A DNA stretch of 58,252 bases from Chryseobacterium sp. SSA4.19 (GTDB lineage: Bacteria > Bacteroidota > Bacteroidia > Flavobacteriales > Weeksellaceae), in NCBI RefSeq assembly GCF_022601875.1, contig NZ_JAKVIP010000026.1, forward strand, positions 4,639 through 62,890. The letters run 5' to 3'. Of this stretch, positions 16,202 to 24,477 are shown piece by piece (position 1 is the stretch's first letter; every line of letters begins with the position of its first letter). A model generated the notes under the pieces. That model was not told where the DNA came from and searched no databases. It was given only the letters and a program-made list of their open reading frames with translations. The translations under genes and the position numbers were made by a program.

Positions 16202-17494
16202 ATGGCAGACTTACAATCTATAAAGGCACGTTTCGGTATCATTGGTAATTTCCCGGTTTTAAACCGCGCATTAGAAAAAGCCATACAGGTGGCACCCACA
16301 GATATTTCGGTCCTGGTCATCGGGGAAAGTGGTGTCGGTAAAGAGTTCATACCAAAAATCATTCATTCAGAATCCAGAAGAAAGCACCAGCCCTATATTG
16401 TGGTAAACTGTGGTGCTATTCCTGAAGGTACGATCGATTCTGAACTATTTGGACATGAAAAAGGGGCATTTACGGGAGCTACAGCTACAAGAAAAGGATA
16501 TTTTGAAGTCGCAGATGGCGGGACTATTTTTCTTGACGAGGTAGGAGAGCTGCCTTTACAGACCCAGGTTCGCCTGTTAAGGGTTTTGGAAAGCGGTGAA
16601 TTTATGAAAGTAGGTTCTTCCCAGGTTCAGAAAACCAATGTAAGGATTGTCGCAGCTACCAATGTGAATATGATGAAGGCTATTCAGGACGGAAGGTTCC
16701 GTGAAGATTTGTTCTATCGTCTGAATACGGTACAGATTGATATGCCGCCTCTTAGAGAACGGAAAGGAGACATTCATCTGTTGTTTAGGAAATTTGCAAT
16801 AGATTTTGCTGAAAAATACAGAATGCCGGAGCTGGAGCTGGAGCCCGGTGCAATCCATTATGTGGAAAGTTACACTTTCCCAGGAAATGTCCGACAGCTG
16901 AGAAATCTGGTAGAGCAAATGACCGTGGTGGAAAGAGACAGGCATATTACCGTAGATAAATTGGCAGAATATATTCCGATGGAAACACACCTTCCGATGG
17001 TCGTTAACACACCGGCATCCCAAAAACAGAGTGATTTCGGTAACGAAAGAGAAATTATGTATAAAATTCTCTTTGACATGCGGAACGATATTAATGATTT
17101 AAAATCCTTAACTTCGGAATTGATAAAAAATCGTGGAAATACAGATCTGAGCAATCATGAAAAAAGTCTCATTAACAGAATATATACGCCTGAGAAACAA
17201 CAGAACGTAGCACCGAATTCTTTATTGTATTTTGAAAACAATAATAACAATGAACATCCTGCTATCCAGAATCCTACTATTATGTCAGGGACGGAAGAAA
17301 GTTACGAGGATTTCGAAGATATTGAGATTGAAGAACACAAGCCTGAATCTTTATCGCTTCAGAATAATGAAAAAGACCTGATTATCAAAGCTCTGGAAAA
17401 GCATAAAGGACGCCGGAATAAAGCGGCTGACGAGTTGGGGATTTCACAGAGGACATTATACAGAAAAATAAAACAATATAATCTTGAAGAATAA
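16202..17494 (+). CDS. Sigma-54 interaction domain transcriptional activator
   Basis: A bacterial enhancer-binding AAA+ protein. Walker A is GESGVGKE (residues 41-48), the sigma-54 contact loop is GAFTGA (88-93), Walker B is GGTIFLDEVGE, and the arginine-finger region FREDLFYRLN is intact. The C-terminus (about 390-430) is a Fis-type helix-turn-helix, KALEKHKGRRNKAADELGISQRTLYRKIK. There is no receiver or GAF domain at the N-terminus, so activity is not controlled by phosphorylation in cis. Residues ~270-385 are a variable linker, acidic near 355-370. It remodels sigma-54 holoenzyme to open promoters. It is transcribed with lptE and envelope genes, as in many Bacteroidota. Confidence 0.93.
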   Translation: MADLQSIKARFGIIGNFPVLNRALEKAIQVAPTDISVLVIGESGVGKEFIPKIIHSESRRKHQPYIVVNCGAIPEGTIDSELFGHEKGAFTGATATRKGYFEVADGGTIFLDEVGELPLQTQVRLLRVLESGEFMKVGSSQVQKTNVRIVAATNVNMMKAIQDGRFREDLFYRLNTVQIDMPPLRERKGDIHLLFRKFAIDFAEKYRMPELELEPGAIHYVESYTFPGNVRQLRNLVEQMTVVERDRHITVDKLAEYIPMETHLPMVVNTPASQKQSDFGNEREIMYKILFDMRNDINDLKSLTSELIKNRGNTDLSNHEKSLINRIYTPEKQQNVAPNSLLYFENNNNNEHPAIQNPTIMSGTEESYEDFEDIEIEEHKPESLSLQNNEKDLIIKALEKHKGRRNKAADELGISQRTLYRKIKQYNLEE

Positions 17495-17505
17495 ACTTAA
17501 ATAAT

Positions 17506-18198
17506 ATGATGAATCTAAATGTAAAGCCTGTCCATTTTAAAATGGGCGAATATATTAACAACGGATATACTTTTTTGAAAAATAATTTCGGAGATATCTT
17601 TGTAGCATTCCTGCTTTGTTTTGTAATGTCAATTATTCCTTTTTGCGGTTTATTGGGTATAGGAAATTTTTTCAGGTATTGCAGAGGACTTCGGAAAGGT
17701 GAAAAGGTAAGTAGCGGGGATATCTTCAACTTCAACAATTTCATGCCATATTTTATCATGCAGTTAATTATGCTTGGGATTATGGTACTGATTTACGTAC
17801 CGATGTTCATCTTTATGCCTATCATGGCTGATGGCGGTGATCCCTCTGCCGGGTTCGGGATATTTTATATGCTTTATCTGCTATTTGTATATGTTGTCAT
17901 ATTTGTGATTCTTGTTAAAGCATTTTATATGACGGCATTAATTTCATTAGGAGGCGTTACAGATGTAAAAACGGCCTGGAAGATGTCTGTAATCATGGGA
18001 AAAGGAAATGGGTTGTCCATCTTCTTATTCTTTGTAATTATTGGTATTTTAGGGTATTTAGGCATTTTAGCTTGTGGGATCGGATTGTTATTTACAATAC
18101 CGTTTGTATATACAGCGCAGTATTTTGCTTTGGAAGACGGGATGCAGCAGATTGAATATGATGAAATAAAAGAAATCGGATCTAAAAATGAATTTTAA
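17506..18198 (+). CDS. Polytopic inner-membrane protein of unknown function
   Basis: A 230-residue protein with about five hydrophobic segments. The first follows an amphipathic start (YINNGYTFLKNNFGDIFVAFLLCFVMS). Conserved-looking elements are GNFFRYCRGLRKGEK before segment 2 and GGVTDVKTAWKMSVIMGKGN between late segments. The C-terminus is charged and presumably cytoplasmic. Proteins of this appearance resemble DUF4013-type membrane proteins and are sometimes mislabelled beta-carotene monooxygenase; I see no catalytic residues to support that. It starts 11 bases after the sigma-54 activator and overlaps lptE by 11 bases, so it belongs to the envelope cluster. Confidence 0.75.
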   Translation: MMNLNVKPVHFKMGEYINNGYTFLKNNFGDIFVAFLLCFVMSIIPFCGLLGIGNFFRYCRGLRKGEKVSSGDIFNFNNFMPYFIMQLIMLGIMVLIYVPMFIFMPIMADGGDPSAGFGIFYMLYLLFVYVVIFVILVKAFYMTALISLGGVTDVKTAWKMSVIMGKGNGLSIFLFFVIIGILGYLGILACGIGLLFTIPFVYTAQYFALEDGMQQIEYDEIKEIGSKNEF

Positions 18199-18739
18199 AA
18201 AAAATATACGATACAAATTGCCCGGACTTGTCTGGCTTCTGGTATTATGCCTGGGAGTTCTTCATTCCTGCTATAGTTTTACCGGCTCATCGCTTACCGA
18301 TGAAAAAACCATACAGATCAATGAATTTCCAAACAATGCCGCATTGGTCAATCCAACTTTATCACAGCAGTTTTCTACGGACATACAAAACAGGTTTTTA
18401 CAGAGGACTACCCTAAAAGGGACAAAGGAAAATCCTGATATTCTGGTGGAAGGTGAGATCACGGATTATTCAATTACTCCTACTACGATTGGTTCCAATA
18501 CTGTGACGAACCAGAGTACGGGAGGTGTCGTTCAGGAATCTCAGAATAAGCTGACCATTACGGTAAAAGTGCATTATGAAAACAAACTTCACCCGGATGT
18601 AAGTTTTGACAGAAGCTATTCTGATGAAGCCGTTTTCAACAGCAACCTCTCACAGTCTGAAATCGAAAGCTCTCAGGTGAAAATAGCAACGGACAGAATT
18701 ATTAATAAGATATTTAACGACATCGTAGCGAATTGGTAA
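18188..18739 (+). CDS. lptE: LPS assembly lipoprotein LptE
   Basis: LptE plugs the LptD barrel and helps place lipopolysaccharide in the outer leaflet. The 183-residue protein has a lipoprotein signal with lipobox LHSC (Cys28). Immediately after it come CYSFTGSSL, IQINEFPNNAALVNPTLSQQF and TLKGTKENPDILVEGEITDY, a pattern characteristic of Bacteroidota LptE (C-Y-S-F-T-G, 'ppdl'-like segment, then edge strands). It overlaps the preceding membrane-protein gene by 11 bases and the next gene starts one base after its stop. The miaB-activator-lptE context supports the name. Confidence 0.9.
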   Translation: MNFKKNIRYKLPGLVWLLVLCLGVLHSCYSFTGSSLTDEKTIQINEFPNNAALVNPTLSQQFSTDIQNRFLQRTTLKGTKENPDILVEGEITDYSITPTTIGSNTVTNQSTGGVVQESQNKLTITVKVHYENKLHPDVSFDRSYSDEAVFNSNLSQSEIESSQVKIATDRIINKIFNDIVANW

Positions 18740-18740
18740 A

Positions 18741-20834
18741 ATGAATCATAGAGTCTTAGAATTACTAAAAACCCCGAAAAACATTCAGTCAGAGGATCTT
18801 AACCTTCTGAAAGAAGAAATTGATTCTTTTCCCTATATTCAGAACATCAGGGCTTTGTACCTCTATGGGGTGCATCGGTACGATAAAGAAAACTATCAGA
18901 AAGTACTTTCAACAACTGCTGCTTACACCACAGATAAAAAAATTCTGTATCAGCTCATCAACGGTAAAATTCAGCAGAATCCTAAGCCTGAAATATCACC
19001 TGAAACAGTAAAAGAACAAAAGCTTCCCGAAGAAAAAGCTTCAAAGCCTTTACAGCAAGCAAAAGTTTCTGGTTTCCCTCTAAAGAGAGAAAGTTCATCG
19101 GTTCTGGAAAGTGCGACGGAAATCACTGATGCTGAAGAAATAATTCAGGATAAGCAACAGGTACGCCTGCTTCCTGAGCCTAAGCCTGAAATTAAGCATA
19201 TTTATATAAAGGGCGAAAGAAACAGGATTTTATTCGAAGGTGAAGAAAACTTCCTGGAGGATGAAGAGGCTGAGACCATTGATCTGGAATCCACACTGGA
19301 ATCCGGTTCTATTGTTACTCAGAAAGTTAAAAAAACAGAAGTTCCTGAAGATAATGAAAGAAAGGATGCTGTAAAAAATAATCAGGAGCCTTACGATCCG
19401 GTAAATGAAAAATCTGAAGAATTTACTTCTGAAACACACATTGAAGAAGAAATAATTACGTCTGAGCCTGAAAAAAGAGAAGTCTTTGACGAATCGGAAT
19501 TGAGTTTTCAGGAAACGGAAGCTTTTGTTCCGGAAACTTCTGCTCAAAGTGTTACAACTGATGATAATCAGAAAGCTGATGATATGGATAATCAGGTTGA
19601 AGATACTGATGTCGTTCATCAAAATGCATTTACTTCAGAAAAGATTATCGATGAAAACCTGATGTCTTCGGAAAAAGAATTGGTTCAGGATGATTCTGAA
19701 TTAAGTTTTCACGGAATGGAATCCTTCCTGCCGGAAGTGAAAATCCAGAGTAATACAGAAGAAAATGTAACCGCTGAAATTTCTCAACCAAGCACTAATA
19801 AACATGAAGACGAGATGCGTCGCCTGATTGAAGAGGTGGAGAAGAAAATGAAGGAAAAGGCAGCTTCTGAGGCACTTAAAAAAGAAATGGAAGCAGAGCC
19901 TGAAGAGAGTCATCATGAGATCAGCTTTGCAGATACCCAGAGCTTTGAAATGCAGTCTTCTGAACCAAAACTTAAAGAGGAAGACAAAGAAGATCATATT
20001 CAGGCGAAAGAAACTGAGGCTGAAATCATCGATGAACCGAAAGAAGAGATTGCTGGAGACAACCGGGAACAGGCTGAAATAAAATCAGAGTGGAAACCTA
20101 TGGCATTCGAGTCCAACCTTCCTGATTCTTTACTCAGTAAAAAAATAGATACTCCTCACCCGAAAGTTGAAATACCTGCAAAAGAAATTCAGGAACAAAA
20201 TGAATCTGTTCCGGAAGAAACTTTAGTTCAGGACAAAGCTCAGCAGAGCGGCGAAAGAGAAGAAGAAAACGTAATGTTGCAGGAAGATGAGCAAATGGAA
20301 GATGATGGAGCATCAGAAACCCTACATGAAAGTAAGGAAGAAGAAGCACCGGTAATGAATGTTTCATTTTTTGGGACAGGCTGGACCCTTGCACAGCCTG
20401 AAAAATCTAAAGAACAGAATCATGAAACTCAGAATGAAAAAACGGAAGAAGCTTCCGTCGCAGCTGTTAAAACGGATCTTACCGACAGCAATATTCCGGG
20501 ATTCATCAATACCTGGCAGAGCTGGCTTAAAATTGACAGAACTGCAGAAATTGAAAAAGAGAAAACTGAAATCAAAGCGAAGGTTATTGAAGCGTTTATT
20601 GAAAATAATCCTAAGATCAGCCAGTTAAAGGATGAGGTTAATTTTGTCGTAAAAGAAAAAGGGGATGACATTTCGCATTTAATGACAGAAACACTGGCCA
20701 ATCTGTATTTTGAGCAGAAATTATATACAAAAGCCATCAAAGCATTTGAAATTCTGATCGGAAAAATGCCTGAAAAAGAAGCTTATTTTAAAGGGAAAAT
20801 ACAGGAAATAAAAGATTTTAGGACAAAAGGATAA
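18741..20834 (+). CDS. Acidic low-complexity protein with TPR-like C-terminus
   Basis: Of 697 residues, 1-75 form a conserved-looking helical domain (MNHRVLELLKTPKNIQ, then SFPYIQNIRALYLYGV). Residues ~90-560 are a Glu/Lys/Ser-rich disordered linker. The last ~130 residues contain GFINTWQSWLKIDR, a helical segment and a single clear TPR (TETLANLYFEQKLYTKAIKAFEILIGKMP). A short motif recurs in the linker: ELSFQETEAFVPE (253-265), ELSFHGMESFLPE (320-332) and EISFADTQSFEMQ (393-405). No signal peptide or membrane segment is visible, so it is probably cytoplasmic. It may be a scaffold tied to the lptE/sigma-54 cluster; function unknown. Confidence 0.8.
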   Translation: MNHRVLELLKTPKNIQSEDLNLLKEEIDSFPYIQNIRALYLYGVHRYDKENYQKVLSTTAAYTTDKKILYQLINGKIQQNPKPEISPETVKEQKLPEEKASKPLQQAKVSGFPLKRESSSVLESATEITDAEEIIQDKQQVRLLPEPKPEIKHIYIKGERNRILFEGEENFLEDEEAETIDLESTLESGSIVTQKVKKTEVPEDNERKDAVKNNQEPYDPVNEKSEEFTSETHIEEEIITSEPEKREVFDESELSFQETEAFVPETSAQSVTTDDNQKADDMDNQVEDTDVVHQNAFTSEKIIDENLMSSEKELVQDDSELSFHGMESFLPEVKIQSNTEENVTAEISQPSTNKHEDEMRRLIEEVEKKMKEKAASEALKKEMEAEPEESHHEISFADTQSFEMQSSEPKLKEEDKEDHIQAKETEAEIIDEPKEEIAGDNREQAEIKSEWKPMAFESNLPDSLLSKKIDTPHPKVEIPAKEIQEQNESVPEETLVQDKAQQSGEREEENVMLQEDEQMEDDGASETLHESKEEEAPVMNVSFFGTGWTLAQPEKSKEQNHETQNEKTEEASVAAVKTDLTDSNIPGFINTWQSWLKIDRTAEIEKEKTEIKAKVIEAFIENNPKISQLKDEVNFVVKEKGDDISHLMTETLANLYFEQKLYTKAIKAFEILIGKMPEKEAYFKGKIQEIKDFRTKG

Positions 20835-20839
20835 CAACT

Positions 20840-21031
20840 ATGAACATATTGTCAATTAGCCCTTTTCACATATTATTTACAGCCATTACTATAGCTGTAA
20901 TGTACATTTCGGCCATCAGGATTCTTGTTAAAACCAGATCCGGTATTTTGCCTTATCTGGCATTGATACTTTTTCCGGTACTTGGCCCGTTGGGAATCAT
21001 TTTGGGTAGTTGCTTCAATAAAGCATCATAA
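20840..21031 (+). CDS. Small PLDc_N-like membrane protein
   Basis: A 63-residue protein with two hydrophobic helices joined by IRILVKTRSG. The second half, LPYLALILFPVLGPLGIILG, fits the phospholipase D nuclease N-terminal (PLDc_N) pattern W-x-x-(8)-P-x-x-G-P-x-x-Y. That domain normally precedes cardiolipin synthases, but stand-alone copies are common. It starts five bases after the acidic protein's stop and is the last gene before a terminator, so it closes the miaB-lptE transcription unit. Function unknown. Confidence 0.7.
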   Translation: MNILSISPFHILFTAITIAVMYISAIRILVKTRSGILPYLALILFPVLGPLGIILGSCFNKAS

Positions 21032-21033
21032 AA

Positions 21034-21060
21034 AAAGCAGCAGATTTTTTCTGCTGCTTT
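21034..21060. terminator. Bidirectional terminator between the lptE cluster and the DUF4126 gene
   Basis: A perfect 10-base stem (AAAGCAGCAG/CTGCTGCTTT) with a 7-base T-rich loop. T-rich flanks lie on both sides: GTTT after it on the plus strand and TTTTTTATG on the minus strand. It separates two convergent genes. Confidence 0.9.
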
Positions 21061-21062
21061 GT

Positions 21063-21674
21063 TTACTTAAGTCTCTTTAATAAAATTTTACGCTTCTTTA
21101 GCTTTCGCCATGCTTTCCGGCCGAAGAAAAATATCAATACTATTAAGATAACCGCACATACGGCTGCAATAACCGGTGCTGCCATGGCCAGGAAAGCCAT
21201 AATTCCCGCACCTGCCGTTTCTGTAGTACCGACAACAGAGTTTCCGAGGCCTCCGGTTGTTGCGGTAGATGCAGCCCTAAGACCGGCAAATCCGGAACTT
21301 ATGGTAGCTGCCGTACCGCCTCCTGCAATCAGTGCCAAAGCCCATTGCGGAAATGTCCCCAGATCTGTAAATTGGCTGGCAAATAATACAGAGCCTGCGA
21401 CAGTGGCCATAGGAACCGAAATGGTATCCAGTAAATGATCAATGAATGGAATATAGTAAGCTAAAATTTCCACTATGGTAGCAATACCCGTCGTAATGAG
21501 TGTAGGAAGCCCCGCAAGCCATTCAAAATGCTCACTCATAGGAATCCAGTGCAGGTATGAAGCGAGACTTACCGCGAACATGGGGAGAAACACCCGGAAT
21601 CCCGAGGCCGCCGCCAGGCCGATACCAATAAATGCACTCAATAGATAAGGCAGATAGGGGATATTGTCTGACAT
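21063..21674 (-). CDS. DUF4126 membrane protein
   Basis: A 203-residue polytopic membrane protein. GIGLAAASGFRVFLPMFAVSLA at the N-terminus, LATIVEILAYYIPFIDHLLDTI-like residues around 65-85 and IAGGGTAATISSGFAGLRAASTATTGGLGN near residues 117-147 are hallmarks of DUF4126. Four or five hydrophobic stretches are visible, and the C-terminus is strongly basic (RKAWRKLKKRKILLKRLK), placing it in the cytoplasm by the positive-inside rule. The function of the family is unknown. It is a single-gene unit ending at the shared terminator. Confidence 0.85.
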   Translation of the reverse strand: MSDNIPYLPYLLSAFIGIGLAAASGFRVFLPMFAVSLASYLHWIPMSEHFEWLAGLPTLITTGIATIVEILAYYIPFIDHLLDTISVPMATVAGSVLFASQFTDLGTFPQWALALIAGGGTAATISSGFAGLRAASTATTGGLGNSVVGTTETAGAGIMAFLAMAAPVIAAVCAVILIVLIFFFGRKAWRKLKKRKILLKRLK

Positions 21675-21830
21675 ATTAATTTCCAGATTAATGTTTGTTT
21701 AAATATACAAAAAATTAATCCTTGGATTTTAAAGAATTTTGACCATTGATGCATCAAAGGTTATTCATAATGATCCTGTATAGTTTATAATACAGAGCTG
21801 ACTTATTTTTTATAAATAAAGAAATGGGAA

Positions 21831-22205
21831 TCAAGTCTTTTTTTGAGCCTGGCAGAGTTGAATAAATTGTGCTTCGACATCATGGAATTTCTGAGGCATT
21901 ACCGGAGAAGCCCAGAAGAGCATGGCCATAGATTTGTCTCCGAATGCTTCTTTAAAGATTTGCTTATTCAAACGGTAGCATTCACGTAAAAGCCTTTTAA
22001 TACGATTTCTGTGAACCGCTTTTTTAAAATATTTTTTGGAAACAGATACAGCAACCTTCGTGTTGTCAACAGGAGTTGAAGGCTTATCTTTCAGGACAAT
22101 AATTCTAATATTCCCGTGTGTTTTCCATTTACCTTTTTCAAAAAGTAAAGTAATCTCAGTATTCTTTTTGAGTTTTTCGGTTTTGGGATAATTAAAATTT
22201 GTCAT
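21831..22205 (-). CDS. rnpA: Ribonuclease P protein component
   Basis: The protein partner of RNase P, which trims tRNA 5' leaders. At 124 residues it has the family length. The early LKKNTEITLLFEKGK corresponds to 'lrk..dF..vf..g', and KVAVSVSKKYFKKAVHRNRIKRLLRECYR is the conserved RNR RNA-binding motif. In many bacteria rnpA follows rpmH; here it lies 98 bases downstream of tcdA instead and no rpmH is near. It may be co-transcribed with the TatD-like and tcdA genes. Confidence 0.93.
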   Translation of the reverse strand: MTNFNYPKTEKLKKNTEITLLFEKGKWKTHGNIRIIVLKDKPSTPVDNTKVAVSVSKKYFKKAVHRNRIKRLLRECYRLNKQIFKEAFGDKSMAMLFWASPVMPQKFHDVEAQFIQLCQAQKKT

Positions 22206-22303
22206 TTACAGGCCGTAAATATAAGTTTTTTATTTTTCTCACCGATTCAGATCTCTGGATGAAGTACATGTGATTGCCGGTAAGATCTGTATAATTTTCT
22301 AAA

Positions 22304-23029
22304 TTATTTTTTGTCCAACAAATAATTAATGACTTCCGAAGCAGTATATAACCCGAAAATAGCAGGCATATAGCTTATCGTTCCATAAAAAGAGCGTTTG
22401 TAGTTGCTACCGTCAGTCATTTTCAGGCTGTTTTCATCCTGGATGTCGTTGGCGAAAACACAACGCACTCCTTTGTCAATTTTTACTTTTTTAAGCCTTT
22501 TTCTTACTTGTCTTGCGAGGTGGCAATGCTCCGTTTTGCTGATGTCCCTGACCATTACTTTGCTTGGATCCGTTTTTCCGCCGGCTCCCATTGAACTTAC
22601 GATTTTAATCCTTCTTCTTTTAGCAGCAATGATCAGGCATAGCTTTGGAGTTACGCTGTCAATACAGTCTAAAACATAATCGAATGGAGCGGAATCCAGA
22701 ACTTCATCCATTCTTTCAGGATTCAGGAACTCATTGATTTTGGTTAATTTTAGATCCGGATTAATATCTAAAAGCCTTTCAGCAACCACATCCACTTTAT
22801 GTTTTCCTACTGTTGAATGCAAGGCGGGCAGCTGCCTGTTGATATTGGTTATATCTACTGTGTCACCGTCGACAATCGTCATATTTCCCACTCCTGATCT
22901 TGCCAGGAATTCGGCAGCAAAAGAACCCACTCCTCCTAAACCGACTACCAGAACCGTTGCCTGATTTAATTTTTCCAAACCTTCTTCCTTAATAAGAAGC
23001 TCTGTTCTTTCAAGCCATTTCTTACCCAT
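22304..23029 (-). CDS. tcdA: tRNA threonylcarbamoyladenosine dehydratase
   Basis: An E1-like ThiF/MoeB-fold enzyme that cyclises t6A37 of tRNA to ct6A using ATP. The nucleotide-binding motif VLVVGLGGVGSFAAEFLARSGVG is at residues 26-48. DGDTVDITNINRQLPALHSTVGKHKV carries the ATP-contacting Asp, Asn and Arg, and FDYVLDCIDSVTPKLCLI and SSMGAGGKTDPSKV match the YgdL/CsdL branch rather than ThiF. The 241-residue length is normal, although the long C-terminal membrane segment of the E. coli enzyme is short or absent. It overlaps the TatD-like gene upstream by 8 bases. Confidence 0.92.
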   Translation of the reverse strand: MGKKWLERTELLIKEEGLEKLNQATVLVVGLGGVGSFAAEFLARSGVGNMTIVDGDTVDITNINRQLPALHSTVGKHKVDVVAERLLDINPDLKLTKINEFLNPERMDEVLDSAPFDYVLDCIDSVTPKLCLIIAAKRRRIKIVSSMGAGGKTDPSKVMVRDISKTEHCHLARQVRKRLKKVKIDKGVRCVFANDIQDENSLKMTDGSNYKRSFYGTISYMPAIFGLYTASEVINYLLDKK

Positions 23030-23648
23030 TTTTTATCATTTCTAAATTTTCTAAAATTTGCTCATTCATTTTTTCCGTTGAAATTCCTTTAAGATTCGCA
23101 GCGGTCTCATACATCTCCCGGATATTGAAATTATCATTATCGGTTTCTAAAAAGATTTTATCTGAGGGAGTACTTCTGAAAGTATGTTGCAAAGATAAAT
23201 TATATAAGAGTGCTTTTCCAAAGCTCAGATAAAAATCATGCTGGAGGAGGGCATCGGCAATAGCCTGTTTTTTGTTAAAACCATGAATGATCATCGGTTT
23301 TTCCGCATATTTTTTAAAAGTAATTACCTCATAAAATTTTCTTACACAATGGATAATAACCGGTTTTTTTATATCATTAGCGATTTCAATCTGTCTTAGG
23401 AAAACATCTTCCTGGATTTTTATATCGGTTTCTGCCAAAGAATCCAGGCCACATTCTCCTATGGCAAAACAGTCTTCTGTAATATTTGATTCCAGCCATC
23501 TGAACTGATCTTCAATGGTAGCCTTACCAATATCTTTTGGATGGATGCCGATTGAATAGGGAAAATCTGGTGCCAGCCGTTCTAATTCAAGATTGTATAT
23601 GCCATTTGGCATATTTTTTTTATGATGATGAAAATCAAAATAATCCAT
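23022..23648 (-). CDS. TatD-family metal-dependent hydrolase (short form)
   Basis: An amidohydrolase-fold protein of about 208 residues. It has the N-terminal metal-binding FDFHHH, YSIGIHPKD, the Glu-containing AIGECGLDSLA, KPVIIHCVRKF and LETDND near the C-terminus. These match the TatD DNase family, which usually has about 260 residues, so this is a short version common in flavobacteria. I chose the ATG at 23648; a TTG two codons upstream is possible. It is the first gene of a minus-strand unit with tcdA, which it overlaps, and is divergent from the TetR gene. Confidence 0.85.
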   Translation of the reverse strand: MDYFDFHHHKKNMPNGIYNLELERLAPDFPYSIGIHPKDIGKATIEDQFRWLESNITEDCFAIGECGLDSLAETDIKIQEDVFLRQIEIANDIKKPVIIHCVRKFYEVITFKKYAEKPMIIHGFNKKQAIADALLQHDFYLSFGKALLYNLSLQHTFRSTPSDKIFLETDNDNFNIREMYETAANLKGISTEKMNEQILENLEMIKNG

Positions 23649-23687
23649 TCTCAAAAATAATATTTAATTTATAATTAATCATATTAT

Positions 23688-23701
23688 TAAACGAACGTTT
23701 A
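23688..23701. promoter_or_regulatory. Candidate operator of the TetR regulator
   Basis: A 14-base inverted repeat, TAAACG-AA-CGTTTA, lies 44 bases before the TetR-type gene and 40 bases before the divergent TatD-like gene. TetR proteins usually bind such short palindromes near their own promoter, so autoregulation is likely. Confidence 0.55.
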
Positions 23702-23744
23702 TAAGTTTGTTAAAAATTTCTTAACTTTACTAAAAGTGCACTGT

Positions 23745-24374
23745 ATGAAGAAAAAATTTACTGAAAAACAAATTCATATCTTGGATATTGCTGAAGAGCT
23801 GATTGCGAAAAAAGGTTATGAGGGCACATCAGTAAGAGATATCTGCTCAAAAGCCAATATCAATGTGGCCATGATTTCATATTATTTCGGCTCTAAAGAA
23901 AAAATGATGTCATATCTCTATCAGTACAGAGTGCTTAAAACCAGAGAAAACTTTTCAGAGTTTGCCGATACCATCAAAGAGGGAAAGCCGGAGATGCAGA
24001 TGAAAGAGATTATAAAATATATTGTAGCACAGCTTTTTAAATACAATTATTTTCATGGATTTGTGACGCAGGAGTTGCGCCATACCGACACTGTGAAAGG
24101 AGAGCTGCTTGACTTTTATCAGATATTTGTCAAAAAACTTGATGAGGTAATTAAAAAAGGAGTGTCTTCCGGGGTTTTTACCTTTACTCCCAAGCCTGAA
24201 GATATTCTGACTACCATTATCGGTTCCACTTTATTCGTCATCCGGAACCGGAATTTCTATGAGCTCTATGTTCCGAATAAAAATGAAGAAACTTATTCTA
24301 AAGAAGCAGAGAAGAAGGTGAAAATGAATCTTTTAATGAGTGTTTTTGCCATTCTGGGATACGCCGCAGACTAA
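23745..24374 (+). CDS. TetR/AcrR family transcriptional regulator
   Basis: About 209 residues from the ATG at 23745; a GTG three codons earlier is less likely. The N-terminal helix-turn-helix is clear: ILDIAEELIAKKGYEGTSVRDICSKANINVAMISYYFGSKEKM. The C-terminal part is all-helical and ligand-binding, with no recognisable subfamily signature. A 14-base palindrome upstream may be its operator. The linked target is not obvious: bamD downstream has its own -7 box, and the TatD-like gene is divergent. Flavobacterial regulators of this type often control efflux or lipid genes elsewhere. Confidence 0.9.
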   Translation: MKKKFTEKQIHILDIAEELIAKKGYEGTSVRDICSKANINVAMISYYFGSKEKMMSYLYQYRVLKTRENFSEFADTIKEGKPEMQMKEIIKYIVAQLFKYNYFHGFVTQELRHTDTVKGELLDFYQIFVKKLDEVIKKGVSSGVFTFTPKPEDILTTIIGSTLFVIRNRNFYELYVPNKNEETYSKEAEKKVKMNLLMSVFAILGYAAD

Positions 24375-24421
24375 AATTACGTTAAATAATCATAAAAAAA
24401 AATCTATTGACAAAAAAGTTA

Positions 24422-24429
24422 TATTTTTG
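24422..24429 (+). promoter_or_regulatory. -7 promoter box of bamD
   Basis: TATTTTTG fits the Bacteroidota -7 consensus and lies 48 bases before the bamD ATG. A TTG 12 bases upstream is too close to be a standard -33 element, so only the -7 box is called. Confidence 0.5.
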
Positions 24430-24477
24430 CAAATTAGTAAATCGGCTGTATCATCCGAAAACTGTTGAATTTTTTAT

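Noticed and set aside
16202..17494. Classical NtrC response regulator
   Set aside because: There is no receiver domain and no histidine kinase next to it; only the AAA+ and Fis-type domains are present.
19230..19622. Phe/Ile-rich 130-residue minus-strand frame
   Set aside because: It is the complement of the Glu/Lys-rich linker of the acidic protein; GAA/AAA codons read backwards give Phe and Leu, so the composition is an artefact.
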